Shown piece after piece: positions 30,742-38,933 of a stretch of 64,000 nucleotides of DNA; the first letter of the stretch is position 1, and every line of letters begins with the position of its first letter. This stretch comes from Methylomonas subterranea (lineage in GTDB: Bacteria > Pseudomonadota > Gammaproteobacteria > Methylococcales > Methylomonadaceae), in contig NZ_JANIBJ010000009.1 in NCBI RefSeq assembly GCF_024505185.1, positions 1 through 64,000 on the forward strand, in the 5' to 3' direction. Below the pieces are notes generated by a model. That model was given only the letters and a program-made list of their open reading frames with translations. It was not told the origin of the DNA and ran no database searches. Made by a program: the position numbers and the translations under genes.

Positions 30742-31233
30742 TCAATACGGCGTCCCATCCTTGTGGGAAAACCGAAAGCTGTTATCGACAAACGCCGCTT
30801 GCAAGTCGTCGTCCGGGTAGACGACTTGGTCACCCGCGCTGCGGTCGCCGATTTCCAGATAGACGACGTCACTCTCCGATTCGTTGACCAGCCGATGGGC
30901 ATCGCCGCTGCCGGCTTTAAAGCCGGCGCACATGCCGGGCGACAAGGGCGTGGGGCCGGCGTCGGTGTACAGGGTAGGACAACCTTGCAAGATGTAGATA
31001 AACTCGTCCTGCTGGCTATGCGCGTGGCGCAACGCGGAAATCGCGCCGGGCTCTAGCTTGGTCAGATTGACGCCGAAGTTTTGCAAGCCGAACAAATCGC
31101 CCAGCGCCCGTTTTTCCCGGCCTTGCAGCCGGTCGCCATGCAAGTCCAAAATGGCTTGCGGATACAGGGATTTTCTTGCCCGCGGCGGCACTTGATCCGC
31201 TACGGCGGCAATGGGGACGGCTGAGTCAGTCAT
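30742..31233 (-). CDS. Cupin-domain protein
   Basis: A 163-residue cupin. The metal-binding motif 1 is RHAHSQQDEFIYILQG and motif 2 is AHRLVNESESDVVYLEIGDR. The protein ends FSHKDGTPY, a C-terminus common in this cupin subgroup. The start at 31233 (MTDSAVPIAAV) has AGGA about 11 bases upstream. The longer frame to 31320 runs into the REP element. It is probably the last gene of the aminotransferase-DinB-cupin unit, though a REPIN separates it from the DinB gene. Substrate unknown. Confidence 0.78.
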   Translation of the reverse strand: MTDSAVPIAAVADQVPPRARKSLYPQAILDLHGDRLQGREKRALGDLFGLQNFGVNLTKLEPGAISALRHAHSQQDEFIYILQGCPTLYTDAGPTPLSPGMCAGFKAGSGDAHRLVNESESDVVYLEIGDRSAGDQVVYPDDDLQAAFVDNSFRFSHKDGTPY

Positions 31234-31275
31234 TGGAAATGATCCTAAGAGAGTTAAAAATGCTGGCGGTTTACT

Positions 31276-31369
31276 CCCTCTCCCGCTGGAGAGGGCCGGG
31301 GTGAGGAGGCTTAGAGGCAAAATGCATTGTTCTATTTCTCCTCACCCTACCCTCTCCAACAGGAGAGGG
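31276..31369. repeat. REPIN: two inverted REP hairpins
   Basis: CCCTCTCC-cgct-GGAGAGGG (31276-31295) and CCCTCTCC-aaca-GGAGAGGG (31350-31369) are two perfect 8-bp hairpins with related 4-base loops. GGGTGAGGA next to the first is complementary to TCCTCACCC next to the second, so the pair forms one larger inverted structure. It lies between the DinB-like and cupin genes. The element at 1-165 is of similar style. Confidence 0.75.
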
Positions 31370-31408
31370 GTTTTGTGCTTCGCGCTGAATAGTTACAAAA
31401 ATACAAGA

Positions 31409-31909
31409 TTAGTCGACAAACGGCGCGCAGATAAAATCGATGGCGCCGTAGTCGCAACCGCATTGGCTCAGCAACGCGGTGATTTGGCCGCGATGGTGGG
31501 TTTTATGGATCAACAAGGTGGTCAACATGGTCGCGACACTCAAATCCTTGTCCTGCCCGGTGGACAAGCTGCGAAAGGCGATGCGCCATTGTAAATCGTC
31601 GGTTTGCAAGCCTTGAATCCAATCCAGCAAAGCCTGGTCGCAATCGGTTTGCGCCGCCCGTAGTTCGGCGAAATCGGCGTAAAGTTCCAAATCCAAGCGT
31701 TGGTATGGCAGCGGTTGACATTGCAAGCGGGCCAGCCAGACGCGGTCGCCCAGCAGCAAATGGTTCCAGGTGCCGTGGATGGAATGAAAAAATACGCCGC
31801 GATCTCGTTTACGTTCGTCGTCCGTCAAGCTGGCGCAGGCGACGTACAAACGCTGGTTGACCCACTGGCTGTAACGCGCCTGCAACTGCAAATTTTCCAA
31901 TAAATTCAT
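31409..31909 (-). CDS. DinB-family protein
   Basis: A 166-residue four-helix-bundle protein of the DinB/YfiT superfamily, many of which are metal-dependent thiol transferases. The metal-ligand histidines are at FHSIHGTWNHLLLGDR and HKTHHRGQI. MNLLENLQLQARYSQWVNQRL is the usual first helix. The ATG at 31909 overlaps the stop of the aminotransferase gene (ATGA), so the two are translationally coupled. Function unknown. Confidence 0.85.
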   Translation of the reverse strand: MNLLENLQLQARYSQWVNQRLYVACASLTDDERKRDRGVFFHSIHGTWNHLLLGDRVWLARLQCQPLPYQRLDLELYADFAELRAAQTDCDQALLDWIQGLQTDDLQWRIAFRSLSTGQDKDLSVATMLTTLLIHKTHHRGQITALLSQCGCDYGAIDFICAPFVD

Positions 31910-32781
31910 CTCTCGCCTCCGCACTCTTGGTCTATGGTCCGCCGAAAGGCCTGTTGCAAGCCTTGGAACACCGGCCCTGGGCAACAAGGCACTGCTCGGC
32001 AGTCGATACTGGCGACCGGAATCAGTTCTGCACCGGTGCCGGTCAAGAAACATTCGTCGGCGGCGTACAGGTCGTACACGCCCAACGGCTGTTCGCTGGT
32101 TTCGATGCCGTTATCCCGCGCCAACTGTAGCACCAATTCACGGGTGATACCTTCCAACGCACCTTCGCTACATGGCGGCGTTAGCAAGCGGCCGTTGCGG
32201 ACGATGAACACATTGTCGGCGCTGCCTTCGGCCACCCGGCCTTGGGCGTTGAGCAGTAGCGCTTCGTCGGCGCCGGCATGGTTGGCTTCGATTTTGGCCA
32301 GAATGTGGTTCAAATAATTCAGGCTTTTGATGCGCGGATCCAGGCCGTCGGCCGGCAAGCGGCGCACCGACGATACGATCAGCCGCGCCCCGGCCTGTTG
32401 ACCGATGTCTATCATCGTCAATTGGTCGGCGATGGCGATGACATTGGGCTGCGAACAACTTTTGGGATTCAAGCCCAGCGCTCCGGCACCGCGTGTCACC
32501 ATCAGCCGGATATAGCCGTCGTCGTCGGCAAAGGCATCAATTAGCCGTTCAATGACCGCCGTTAATTCGTCGCTGGAGAGTGGTATTTCCAGCGCAATCG
32601 CCCGCGCAGACAACTGCAGTCGCTGTAAGTGCCGTTGCAGCCGAAAAGCCCGGCGCCGGTAAAAGCGTATGCCCTCGAACACGCCGTCGCCGTAGAGAAG
32701 GCCGTGGTCGTTGACCGGAATAAGCGCTTGTTCGGTGGGTAGCAATCGGCCGTTCAGCCAACATAGTGAAGTGGATTTCAT
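31906..32781 (-). CDS. Class IV aminotransferase (branched-chain / D-amino-acid / ADC-lyase type)
   Basis: A 291-residue fold-type IV PLP enzyme. NDHGLLYGDGVFEGIRFY is the N-terminal signature, the PLP lysine is in RIKSLNYLNHILA, and EGSADNVFIVRNGRLLTPP and GITRELVLQLARDNG are typical of BCAT-like proteins. The group also contains D-amino acid aminotransferases and aminodeoxychorismate lyases, so the substrate is open. It is the first gene of a unit with the DinB-like gene and faces a MocR-type regulator, which normally controls a nearby PLP enzyme or PLP supply. Confidence 0.85.
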   Translation of the reverse strand: MKSTSLCWLNGRLLPTEQALIPVNDHGLLYGDGVFEGIRFYRRRAFRLQRHLQRLQLSARAIALEIPLSSDELTAVIERLIDAFADDDGYIRLMVTRGAGALGLNPKSCSQPNVIAIADQLTMIDIGQQAGARLIVSSVRRLPADGLDPRIKSLNYLNHILAKIEANHAGADEALLLNAQGRVAEGSADNVFIVRNGRLLTPPCSEGALEGITRELVLQLARDNGIETSEQPLGVYDLYAADECFLTGTGAELIPVASIDCRAVPCCPGPVFQGLQQAFRRTIDQECGGER

Positions 32782-32830
32782 CGTCTTGCCCTGTTTGATT
32801 GGAGACGCTACTTTAGACTATGATGCGGCG

Positions 32831-32898
32831 ATCTATACAGATGCAAATTCTGTAAATTATATCGATACAATTTTGACTGCTGATAAATTGTATCGATA
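32831..32898. promoter_or_regulatory. Operator of the divergent MocR-aminotransferase region
   Basis: TATCGATACAATTT (32860-32873) and AAATTGTATCGATA (32885-32898) form a perfect 14-bp inverted repeat with an 11-base spacer. A third half-site ATCTATACA (32831-32839) lies as a direct repeat exactly 30 bases before ATCGATACA (32861-32869), close to three helical turns. MocR/GabR/PdxR regulators bind such mixed direct and inverted repeats. It is placed to control both divergent genes. Confidence 0.75.
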
Positions 32899-32929
32899 GT
32901 CAAACACCGAAACTGTATTGCTCGCTGCC

Positions 32930-34342
32930 ATGACCCTACGCTACGAAAACCTCGCCGAACATTTGCTCACCGCCATCTCGCAGAATCTGTATCGGCCGGG
33001 AGAACGCCTGCCCAGCGTGCGTCAGCTCAGCCAGCAACATCAGGTCAGCACCGCGACGGCGGTCAGCGCATTGCGGCTTTTGGAGGATCAAGGCCATCTC
33101 GAAGCCAGACAGCGCTCGGGTTATTACGTCAGACCGCGGCCGCGCAGTCCGCTACAGGAACCGGCGATTTCGGCGCCCCCGCGCGAACCGACGCTGGTGA
33201 CGGGTCAGGAATGGGTGTTGCGTCTGGTCAAGGCCGCCAACGATCCGAAAATCGTGCAATTGGGCGCGGCGGTGCCGACGGCCTCGTTTTTGCCGACGCA
33301 AAAAATGGCTCAACTGTCGGCCAACGTGGCCCGCCGTTACAGCCAACGCATTGCCAATTACGAGTTTCCGCCGGGCGCACCGGAATTGCGCCGGCAAATC
33401 GCCCGCCGCATGTCGGAACAGGGTTGTCCGGTCAATGCCAACGACATTCTGATCACCAACGGCTGCCAGGAAGCGATGACGCTGGCTTTAAAAGCGGTTA
33501 CCCGGCCGGGCGACATCGTCGCGGTCGAATCGCCGACCTTTTACGGACTGCTGCAAGTCATCGAATCGTTGTCGTTGCGCGCGATCGAAATCCCGACCCA
33601 TCCGCGCGACGGCATCGCGCTGGACGCGCTGCAACTGGCCTGCGAGCAATGGCCGATCAAGGCTTGTATCGCGGTGCCCAACTACAGCAATCCCTTGGGC
33701 TATTGCATGAGCGACGAACGCAAGCGCGCGCTGGTGGCGTTGGTCAACCGCCACCGGATCGCGCTGATCGAAGACGACATCTACGGCGACCTGGGTTTCG
33801 GCCCGCAACGGCCGTCGATGGCGAAAAGCTGGGACAGCGAGGGCCGGGTGCTGTATTGCTCGTCGTTTTCCAAATCGCTGTGTCCCGGTTTCCGGGTGGG
33901 TTGGCTGGTGGCCGGGCCGCACTTGGAACAAACCGAATATCTGAAATACGTCGGTAATCTGGCGACGCCGACCCACGCGCAATTGACGATTGCGGAAATG
34001 CTGGCCAAGGGCGGCTACGAACGCCATCTGCGCCAGGCGCGCAACCAATACCGGCAAGCGGTGGAGCGAATGACGGCGGCCATCGGCGCTTATTTTCCGC
34101 CCGGCACCCGCGTTACCCAGCCGGAGGGCGGCTTCGTGATCTGGGTGGAACTGCCGGAAACTGTCGATGCGACGGCGCTGAGCCGGCGGGCGTTGCAGCA
34201 AGGTATCAGCATCGCGCCCGGCCCGATGTTCTCGGCGACGCAAAAATACCGCAATTTCATCCGCCTGAATTGCGCGGTGGATTGGGACGAGCGGGTCAAT
34301 CAGGCCTTGGTCAAATTGGGGCAGATGGTCGGCAAGCGATGA
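32930..34342 (+). CDS. MocR-type transcriptional regulator (GntR wHTH + aminotransferase domain)
   Basis: A 470-residue fusion of a GntR winged helix (residues about 1-70, LYRPGERLPSVRQLSQQHQ and VSTATAVSALRLLEDQGHL) with a class I aminotransferase-fold domain that binds PLP but usually acts as a sensor. NGCQEAMTLAL, PNYSNPLGYCMS and the PLP lysine in SSFSKSLCPGFRVGW are visible. The ATG at 32930 is preferred to a TTG four codons upstream. It is divergent from the class IV aminotransferase operon and probably its regulator. Confidence 0.9.
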   Translation: MTLRYENLAEHLLTAISQNLYRPGERLPSVRQLSQQHQVSTATAVSALRLLEDQGHLEARQRSGYYVRPRPRSPLQEPAISAPPREPTLVTGQEWVLRLVKAANDPKIVQLGAAVPTASFLPTQKMAQLSANVARRYSQRIANYEFPPGAPELRRQIARRMSEQGCPVNANDILITNGCQEAMTLALKAVTRPGDIVAVESPTFYGLLQVIESLSLRAIEIPTHPRDGIALDALQLACEQWPIKACIAVPNYSNPLGYCMSDERKRALVALVNRHRIALIEDDIYGDLGFGPQRPSMAKSWDSEGRVLYCSSFSKSLCPGFRVGWLVAGPHLEQTEYLKYVGNLATPTHAQLTIAEMLAKGGYERHLRQARNQYRQAVERMTAAIGAYFPPGTRVTQPEGGFVIWVELPETVDATALSRRALQQGISIAPGPMFSATQKYRNFIRLNCAVDWDERVNQALVKLGQMVGKR

Positions 34343-34419
34343 CCCGGCTGGTCTTTCCCGAATGGGTTGCAACGATTCCAGCTAACGATAGACACTAACA
34401 GCCAAACCAACAGCCCCGC

Positions 34420-35391
34420 TCAATCCCCGGCAAACTCGGCAATCTTCAGCCGATACGGCGAATCGGATTGCTCCAATGCCCGCCAAACTTCAAACGCCCG
34501 TGGTTTGTCGCCGGTTTGATACAGGCTCAGACCGTAATAAAACACCACTCTGTCGTTGTGGCTGTCGTTACGATACAGAAACTGCATATGCTCCAAAGCG
34601 GCCGGATTTTGATCTTGCGCCAACAACAGCACGGCCAAATCCAACCGCGCGCTGCCCGCATCGGGATAAAAGTTCAGCAAGGTTTTAAAGCAGTCCAGCG
34701 CTGCCGGAATATCTCCCAGGCTCATATGAACATAGCCCAAATGCCGCAAGGCGCTGTAATTGGCGGCGTCCAGCGACAGCGCCTTTTGCAGGCATTCCCG
34801 GGCGGAGCCGTAATCCTGGCGCAGGAACAGGCTGACGCCCAACTGAGCCCAGGCATCGGCATAACCGGGATTGATTTCCAGCGCTTGCCGATACCAATCG
34901 ATGGCTTCCGGGTGGCGGTTTTGCATGGCGATGGCGCCGGCCAGCGAGGTGATGACGCGGGCATCGTATTGGGCGTTGCGATAGGCTTGCCGCCAAGCAT
35001 TTTCCGCGCCGACGATATCGCCCATGTTCAAGCGCAGGCGACCCAGATTATCCCAAACCTGGGCATTGCCAGGATCCAGATTGGCGGCCTTGAGCAATAG
35101 GTCCAGGCCGTCCTGCACCGAGCCGGTCATCGCCAGCACCTGGCCCAGGTTGCCGAGAAAATTGGCATTTTTCGGCGCCAGTTCCACGGCCAGTTGCAGG
35201 TGCTGCAAAGCCTCTTTCCAATGCCGTTGCTGCGCCAGCAAAAATCCCAGGTTGTTATGACTGGTGGCGTTGTCGGCATCGATTTCCAAGGCTTGCCGAT
35301 AACAATCGGCGGCCTTGGATAACTTACCCTGCAAATGCAGTTGCGCCCCCTGGGCAATCAGCTCGATCAAACGACTGTTATGTTCATCCAT
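34420..35391 (-). CDS. TPR-repeat protein at the end of the CIS operon
   Basis: A 323-residue soluble protein made almost entirely of tetratricopeptide repeats, about eight: for example AADCYRQALEIDADNATSHN, EALQHLQLAVELAPKNANF, DAWAQLGVSLFLRQDYGSAR and ALDCFKTLLNFYPDAGSAR. No signal peptide or membrane segment is seen. The start at 35391 shares one base with the stop of the DUF4157 gene (TGATG). It is probably a scaffold, a chaperone for cargo or an assembly factor. That is inference from TPR character and position. Confidence 0.8.
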   Translation of the reverse strand: MDEHNSRLIELIAQGAQLHLQGKLSKAADCYRQALEIDADNATSHNNLGFLLAQQRHWKEALQHLQLAVELAPKNANFLGNLGQVLAMTGSVQDGLDLLLKAANLDPGNAQVWDNLGRLRLNMGDIVGAENAWRQAYRNAQYDARVITSLAGAIAMQNRHPEAIDWYRQALEINPGYADAWAQLGVSLFLRQDYGSARECLQKALSLDAANYSALRHLGYVHMSLGDIPAALDCFKTLLNFYPDAGSARLDLAVLLLAQDQNPAALEHMQFLYRNDSHNDRVVFYYGLSLYQTGDKPRAFEVWRALEQSDSPYRLKIAEFAGD

Positions 35392-38300
35392 CAGACTATC
35401 TTGGAAAGCAAACCGTGAACGATATCGCTCGGAGAAATATCCGGCACCTCGAATTTTACGTCGTCCAGCGAAATATCGAAGGCCTGACCTTCCGTATAGC
35501 GTACCGGCAAACTGATGCCGAAACGATAATCCGAACCGAACTGATAGGAGGCCAATTCCCAGCGTTGCTCGTACAAACTGGCGCCCAATGCCGTCACGGC
35601 TACGTAGCCTGAAACGTCGAAGGTAAAGCTGGGCTGCGCATGCACGGCCAGATCGGCCTTCAATGCCAAACCCTTGGTGGGCGTCCAATCGATATCGACC
35701 GCCGCTTCCGCCGCGCCGGTCACGCCCAGCGTCCCACCGATTTCCAGACCGCCGGTCGCACTGGCGCCGGTGATTCCGAGGCCGATACCGGCGCGCGCCG
35801 CCAAACGTAAACCGGCATCGGCGGGTACTTTCAGCGCCGCGCTACCGGTGATTTTGGTATCTTCCTCATGATCCGGATTATAGGTCAGGCCGATTTTCAG
35901 TTGTGTCAAGGCGCCAGGACCGATGCCCGCCTTGGCGCCCAGATTTCCCCCTACTTCGGCGACAACGCCGGGTATGATGGGAATCTGGGTGGCCACCCCG
36001 AACAGGCGCTTATCGATTTCCTTGCGCGGAAACACTTCCAGAGAGCTGGGCAGGCCCAATTCGCCCGATACCGTGATTTCGCCTTGCTCGTCCAGCGTCA
36101 AACCCACCGTGGCCTTGAGCCAGGGCGCCGCCTTGACATCCACCGTGCCGCTCCCCCAAACCGTTAACGGTTCGGCCTCGCCGCCGCCCTCGCCCAACAG
36201 GGCCTTGGCGTTTAAATCCACATTACCGGCCAGCATGCCGCGTTTGTAGTTGGCTTTGACCTTACCGGTCAACACCCCGTCCTGGTAATCCAGCTTGATT
36301 TTGGCGCTGGCATCCAGACCGCTCAGATCAGGCTCCAGTTCGCCGCCGCCGCCCAGTGTCCAGGCCTCCCCCTTACGGGCGGCGTTGACATTCAATTTGC
36401 CGGCCTTGATGCGCGGAATGCTGTCCGACAATACCGCCTCGCCGCCGAGACTGATGTTACCGGCCTCGTCGGCTTGCGCGGATAGGCTGGCGCCCTTGAA
36501 GCCGGGTACCGACAGTTCCGCATCGCCGCTAAAATCGATGGCTTTTTTCTGGTCGTCGTAAGCCAGTTTAAAACCGGCTTTTTTGACGCCCTTCAGCGCG
36601 CCCGGTTTCAAATTGAGATTACCGGCGGCCTTGAAGCCTTTGGCTGTGTCGTAATTCATGCTGCCGCTACCGCTGAACAGGTCTTTTTCGAACTGTAAAT
36701 CCGCGCCCAAGTTAAAACCGTCCGCCCGGCCGGTTCCCGTCAATGAGCCCGTGGCCAGTTCACCGATATGAAAGTCAATGGCACCGCCGATCTCTATCCC
36801 GCTGCCCGTGCCGATACTCAAGCTCAATGAACTTTCATCGATCTGTATCGGCCCCTTGACGGAGATTTCCTCGGTCGAAAACGTCCGGCTCAAGATAATT
36901 TCACCGCCGACAATCCGCAAATCGATCCGTGCGTCGGCCAGTAACGGAATACCGTCGACCTTAAGCCTGCCACCGCCGGCCAAATCGCCGCCGGCATCCA
37001 TTTCAGCGGAATCCAGTGTTATGGGACTGAGCAAGGAATGATTGAAACCGAATTTGAAGTTGGGCAGGATGGATGCCGGCACCACGGAAGCCAGTAACGG
37101 AGCGGAGGGATTTCCTTGCAATTTTAAGGCGCCGGGCACGGCTTTCTTACCTCCCCGGGTATTGACGTTTACATTGATCTCGCCGGAATTCTGGTCCCTA
37201 TCGAAATGCCCGCCCACCACTTCCAGCCGCTTACCCCACGACCCGGTATTGCTGAATGTTCCATCCGGGTTCAACGGACTGACAAACATCACGCCGCCGC
37301 CGGGGCGCGGGAAAATTTTAAGCGTTTTATCGTCAAAAATTTTATCCAATTCCTTGCCCTTGGGAGCCTCCAATCCCTTTAACGTGCTGCCGTCCTCAAT
37401 ATCCTGCTTGTCCCACTTGATGGCCGGATTTCCCTTCATCGGCACATTGTAGGAAACGCCGGTAAATTTGACGTTGTATGCATTGAATATCTCATCGATG
37501 GCCGTTTTTACCGGACTTGGCGCTTTTCCAGCGCCACTGCCATCGCCGGCTGCTCCGGCGGCGGCATTCGCCGTACCGGTGTTGGCCGCCGAGGAAGGCT
37601 TCGGCAACTCCTTGCCAAGTATTGCCGGTGTTTCGCCATTCTCGGGAGCCTCGATAGGCAAAGCATTACGTACCCTCGCCTCCAGTGCCTTATCGATGCG
37701 GGATCCGGCGCTCCGGTTAACCGACGCATCCAGCAAGCGCATATTGGCGCTGCTATTCGTGCCGCCCAGTTGAATCTCGCGGATATGATCGACATCGAAA
37801 TTATTCAATGCGCCGTTTTCATCCCACCAGGGTATCTTCAATTGCGGCACCATGTCCTGAATGCCGCCGATCAAATATCCACCTTCCGTGCCTTTTGCCT
37901 TAAGTGCATAGACTGAACTTTCCACACCGGGTTGTTCGGGTTTCCTTGCCGCTTTCGCCGTTACTTTGTTGGCGTCCGGAGCCTTCACTTCCGACATCCA
38001 AACCTGTCTTTGATTGTCCGGTCTGGGACTGATGCGTTTGCCTTTTTCAATAGTAACGGTGTCTCCGAAAGTATCTTTTAATCCCGGCTTGTCGGGCAAG
38101 GCCAACCCTTCTATAAGCAGTGTATCGCCATCCAGCTTGGCTTTGCCCTTGCCTTGCATCGCCGCGGTGGATTTCGGCTTGGCTTTTGCCGGCTCCCGCA
38201 TCAACCGCCCCATGCCGCCACCCTGCTGCGCGACGTGGGTCAACTCGTGGGCCAACAATTTGCGTCCCTCCGCGCTGTCCGGCGCATACTCGCCGTCGGC

Positions 38301-38933
38301 GAAAAAGATGTCGTTGCCGACCGTAAAAGCCCGCGCATTCACGGCGGCCGCCAAGTCCGCCGCTTCAGCACCGGTATGGATGCGCACGGCGGATAAATCC
38401 GCTTGCAGCTCTTGCCGCATGTCGTTTGCGGCATTCTCCGCCAGCGGCTGGCCCTGGCCGCGCAGGTCGTTGATGCGTTGTTCGGTGCTCGGGTCGATTT
38501 GTTCGCTCACCTCAGCGGCTTGCGGCTGGTCACCGGCCGGTTTTTGGTCAAGTGCCTCATCGGCGCTTGCTATCGGCGTGGCGGCGGGTTTTCGCCGCAA
38601 CGCCGGGTCGGGCGTTTTGTCCCCGGCCGCCGGTTTGAGCGACAAGCTTTGTTGCGGGTCGCCCACATCCTGGCCGGGCCGCAGCGTCGCCCTTTGCAGG
38701 CTGTCCCGTTCGGCGAAAGCTGGCGGCTTGGCGGCGCGAGCGACCCGTTCGGCAACCTGATCGGCCTGTTGTTCGTGGGCATCGCCGGGCTGGCTGACTT
38801 TCATTTTGGCTTGCATATAACCGGGCACCGTTTTGTCCGCCGCCCTTGCCAGCGGCTTTTGATCCGGCGCGGGATTGGCGGCTTTGTGCAGCGCTTGCGG
38901 TTTGCGTTTTACACGCGGCGCGTGTTCCATCAT
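35391..38933 (-). CDS. DUF4157 protein with HNH-like motif and long beta-strand-rich C-terminus, candidate CIS cargo
   Basis: A 1180-residue protein. The first 150 residues are disordered and Pro/Ala/Gln-rich. Residues about 170-245 are a DUF4157 domain with the zinc-peptidase motif HELTH at 229-233. Residues 379-410 show an HNH-nuclease-like pattern: DVDHI, GG at 390-391, then N393, N397 and N406 in RSAGS context. A Gly/Ala linker (about 440-470) follows, then some 600 residues of alternating short strands rich in Gly, Asp and Lys, reminiscent of AsmA- or beta-helix-like repeats. There is no signal peptide. DUF4157 proteins recur in CIS loci as probable cargo. The stop of the ATPase overlaps its start (ATGA). 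A second ATG directly follows the first. Confidence 0.8.
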   Translation of the reverse strand: MMEHAPRVKRKPQALHKAANPAPDQKPLARAADKTVPGYMQAKMKVSQPGDAHEQQADQVAERVARAAKPPAFAERDSLQRATLRPGQDVGDPQQSLSLKPAAGDKTPDPALRRKPAATPIASADEALDQKPAGDQPQAAEVSEQIDPSTEQRINDLRGQGQPLAENAANDMRQELQADLSAVRIHTGAEAADLAAAVNARAFTVGNDIFFADGEYAPDSAEGRKLLAHELTHVAQQGGGMGRLMREPAKAKPKSTAAMQGKGKAKLDGDTLLIEGLALPDKPGLKDTFGDTVTIEKGKRISPRPDNQRQVWMSEVKAPDANKVTAKAARKPEQPGVESSVYALKAKGTEGGYLIGGIQDMVPQLKIPWWDENGALNNFDVDHIREIQLGGTNSSANMRLLDASVNRSAGSRIDKALEARVRNALPIEAPENGETPAILGKELPKPSSAANTGTANAAAGAAGDGSGAGKAPSPVKTAIDEIFNAYNVKFTGVSYNVPMKGNPAIKWDKQDIEDGSTLKGLEAPKGKELDKIFDDKTLKIFPRPGGGVMFVSPLNPDGTFSNTGSWGKRLEVVGGHFDRDQNSGEINVNVNTRGGKKAVPGALKLQGNPSAPLLASVVPASILPNFKFGFNHSLLSPITLDSAEMDAGGDLAGGGRLKVDGIPLLADARIDLRIVGGEIILSRTFSTEEISVKGPIQIDESSLSLSIGTGSGIEIGGAIDFHIGELATGSLTGTGRADGFNLGADLQFEKDLFSGSGSMNYDTAKGFKAAGNLNLKPGALKGVKKAGFKLAYDDQKKAIDFSGDAELSVPGFKGASLSAQADEAGNISLGGEAVLSDSIPRIKAGKLNVNAARKGEAWTLGGGGELEPDLSGLDASAKIKLDYQDGVLTGKVKANYKRGMLAGNVDLNAKALLGEGGGEAEPLTVWGSGTVDVKAAPWLKATVGLTLDEQGEITVSGELGLPSSLEVFPRKEIDKRLFGVATQIPIIPGVVAEVGGNLGAKAGIGPGALTQLKIGLTYNPDHEEDTKITGSAALKVPADAGLRLAARAGIGLGITGASATGGLEIGGTLGVTGAAEAAVDIDWTPTKGLALKADLAVHAQPSFTFDVSGYVAVTALGASLYEQRWELASYQFGSDYRFGISLPVRYTEGQAFDISLDDVKFEVPDISPSDIVHGLLSKIV

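Noticed and set aside
30680-30775. Short minus-strand frame after the cupin stop reading PQGWDAVLRALNFIAANA.
   Set aside because: Protein-like but about 30 codons, without a start or ribosome site and overlapping the cupin C-terminus, which itself ends normally at HKDGTPY.
31276-31369. CRISPR-like array because of repeated CCCTCTCC/GGAGAGGG units.
   Set aside because: Only two hairpins in inverted order, no regular spacers and no cas genes. It is a REP/REPIN element.
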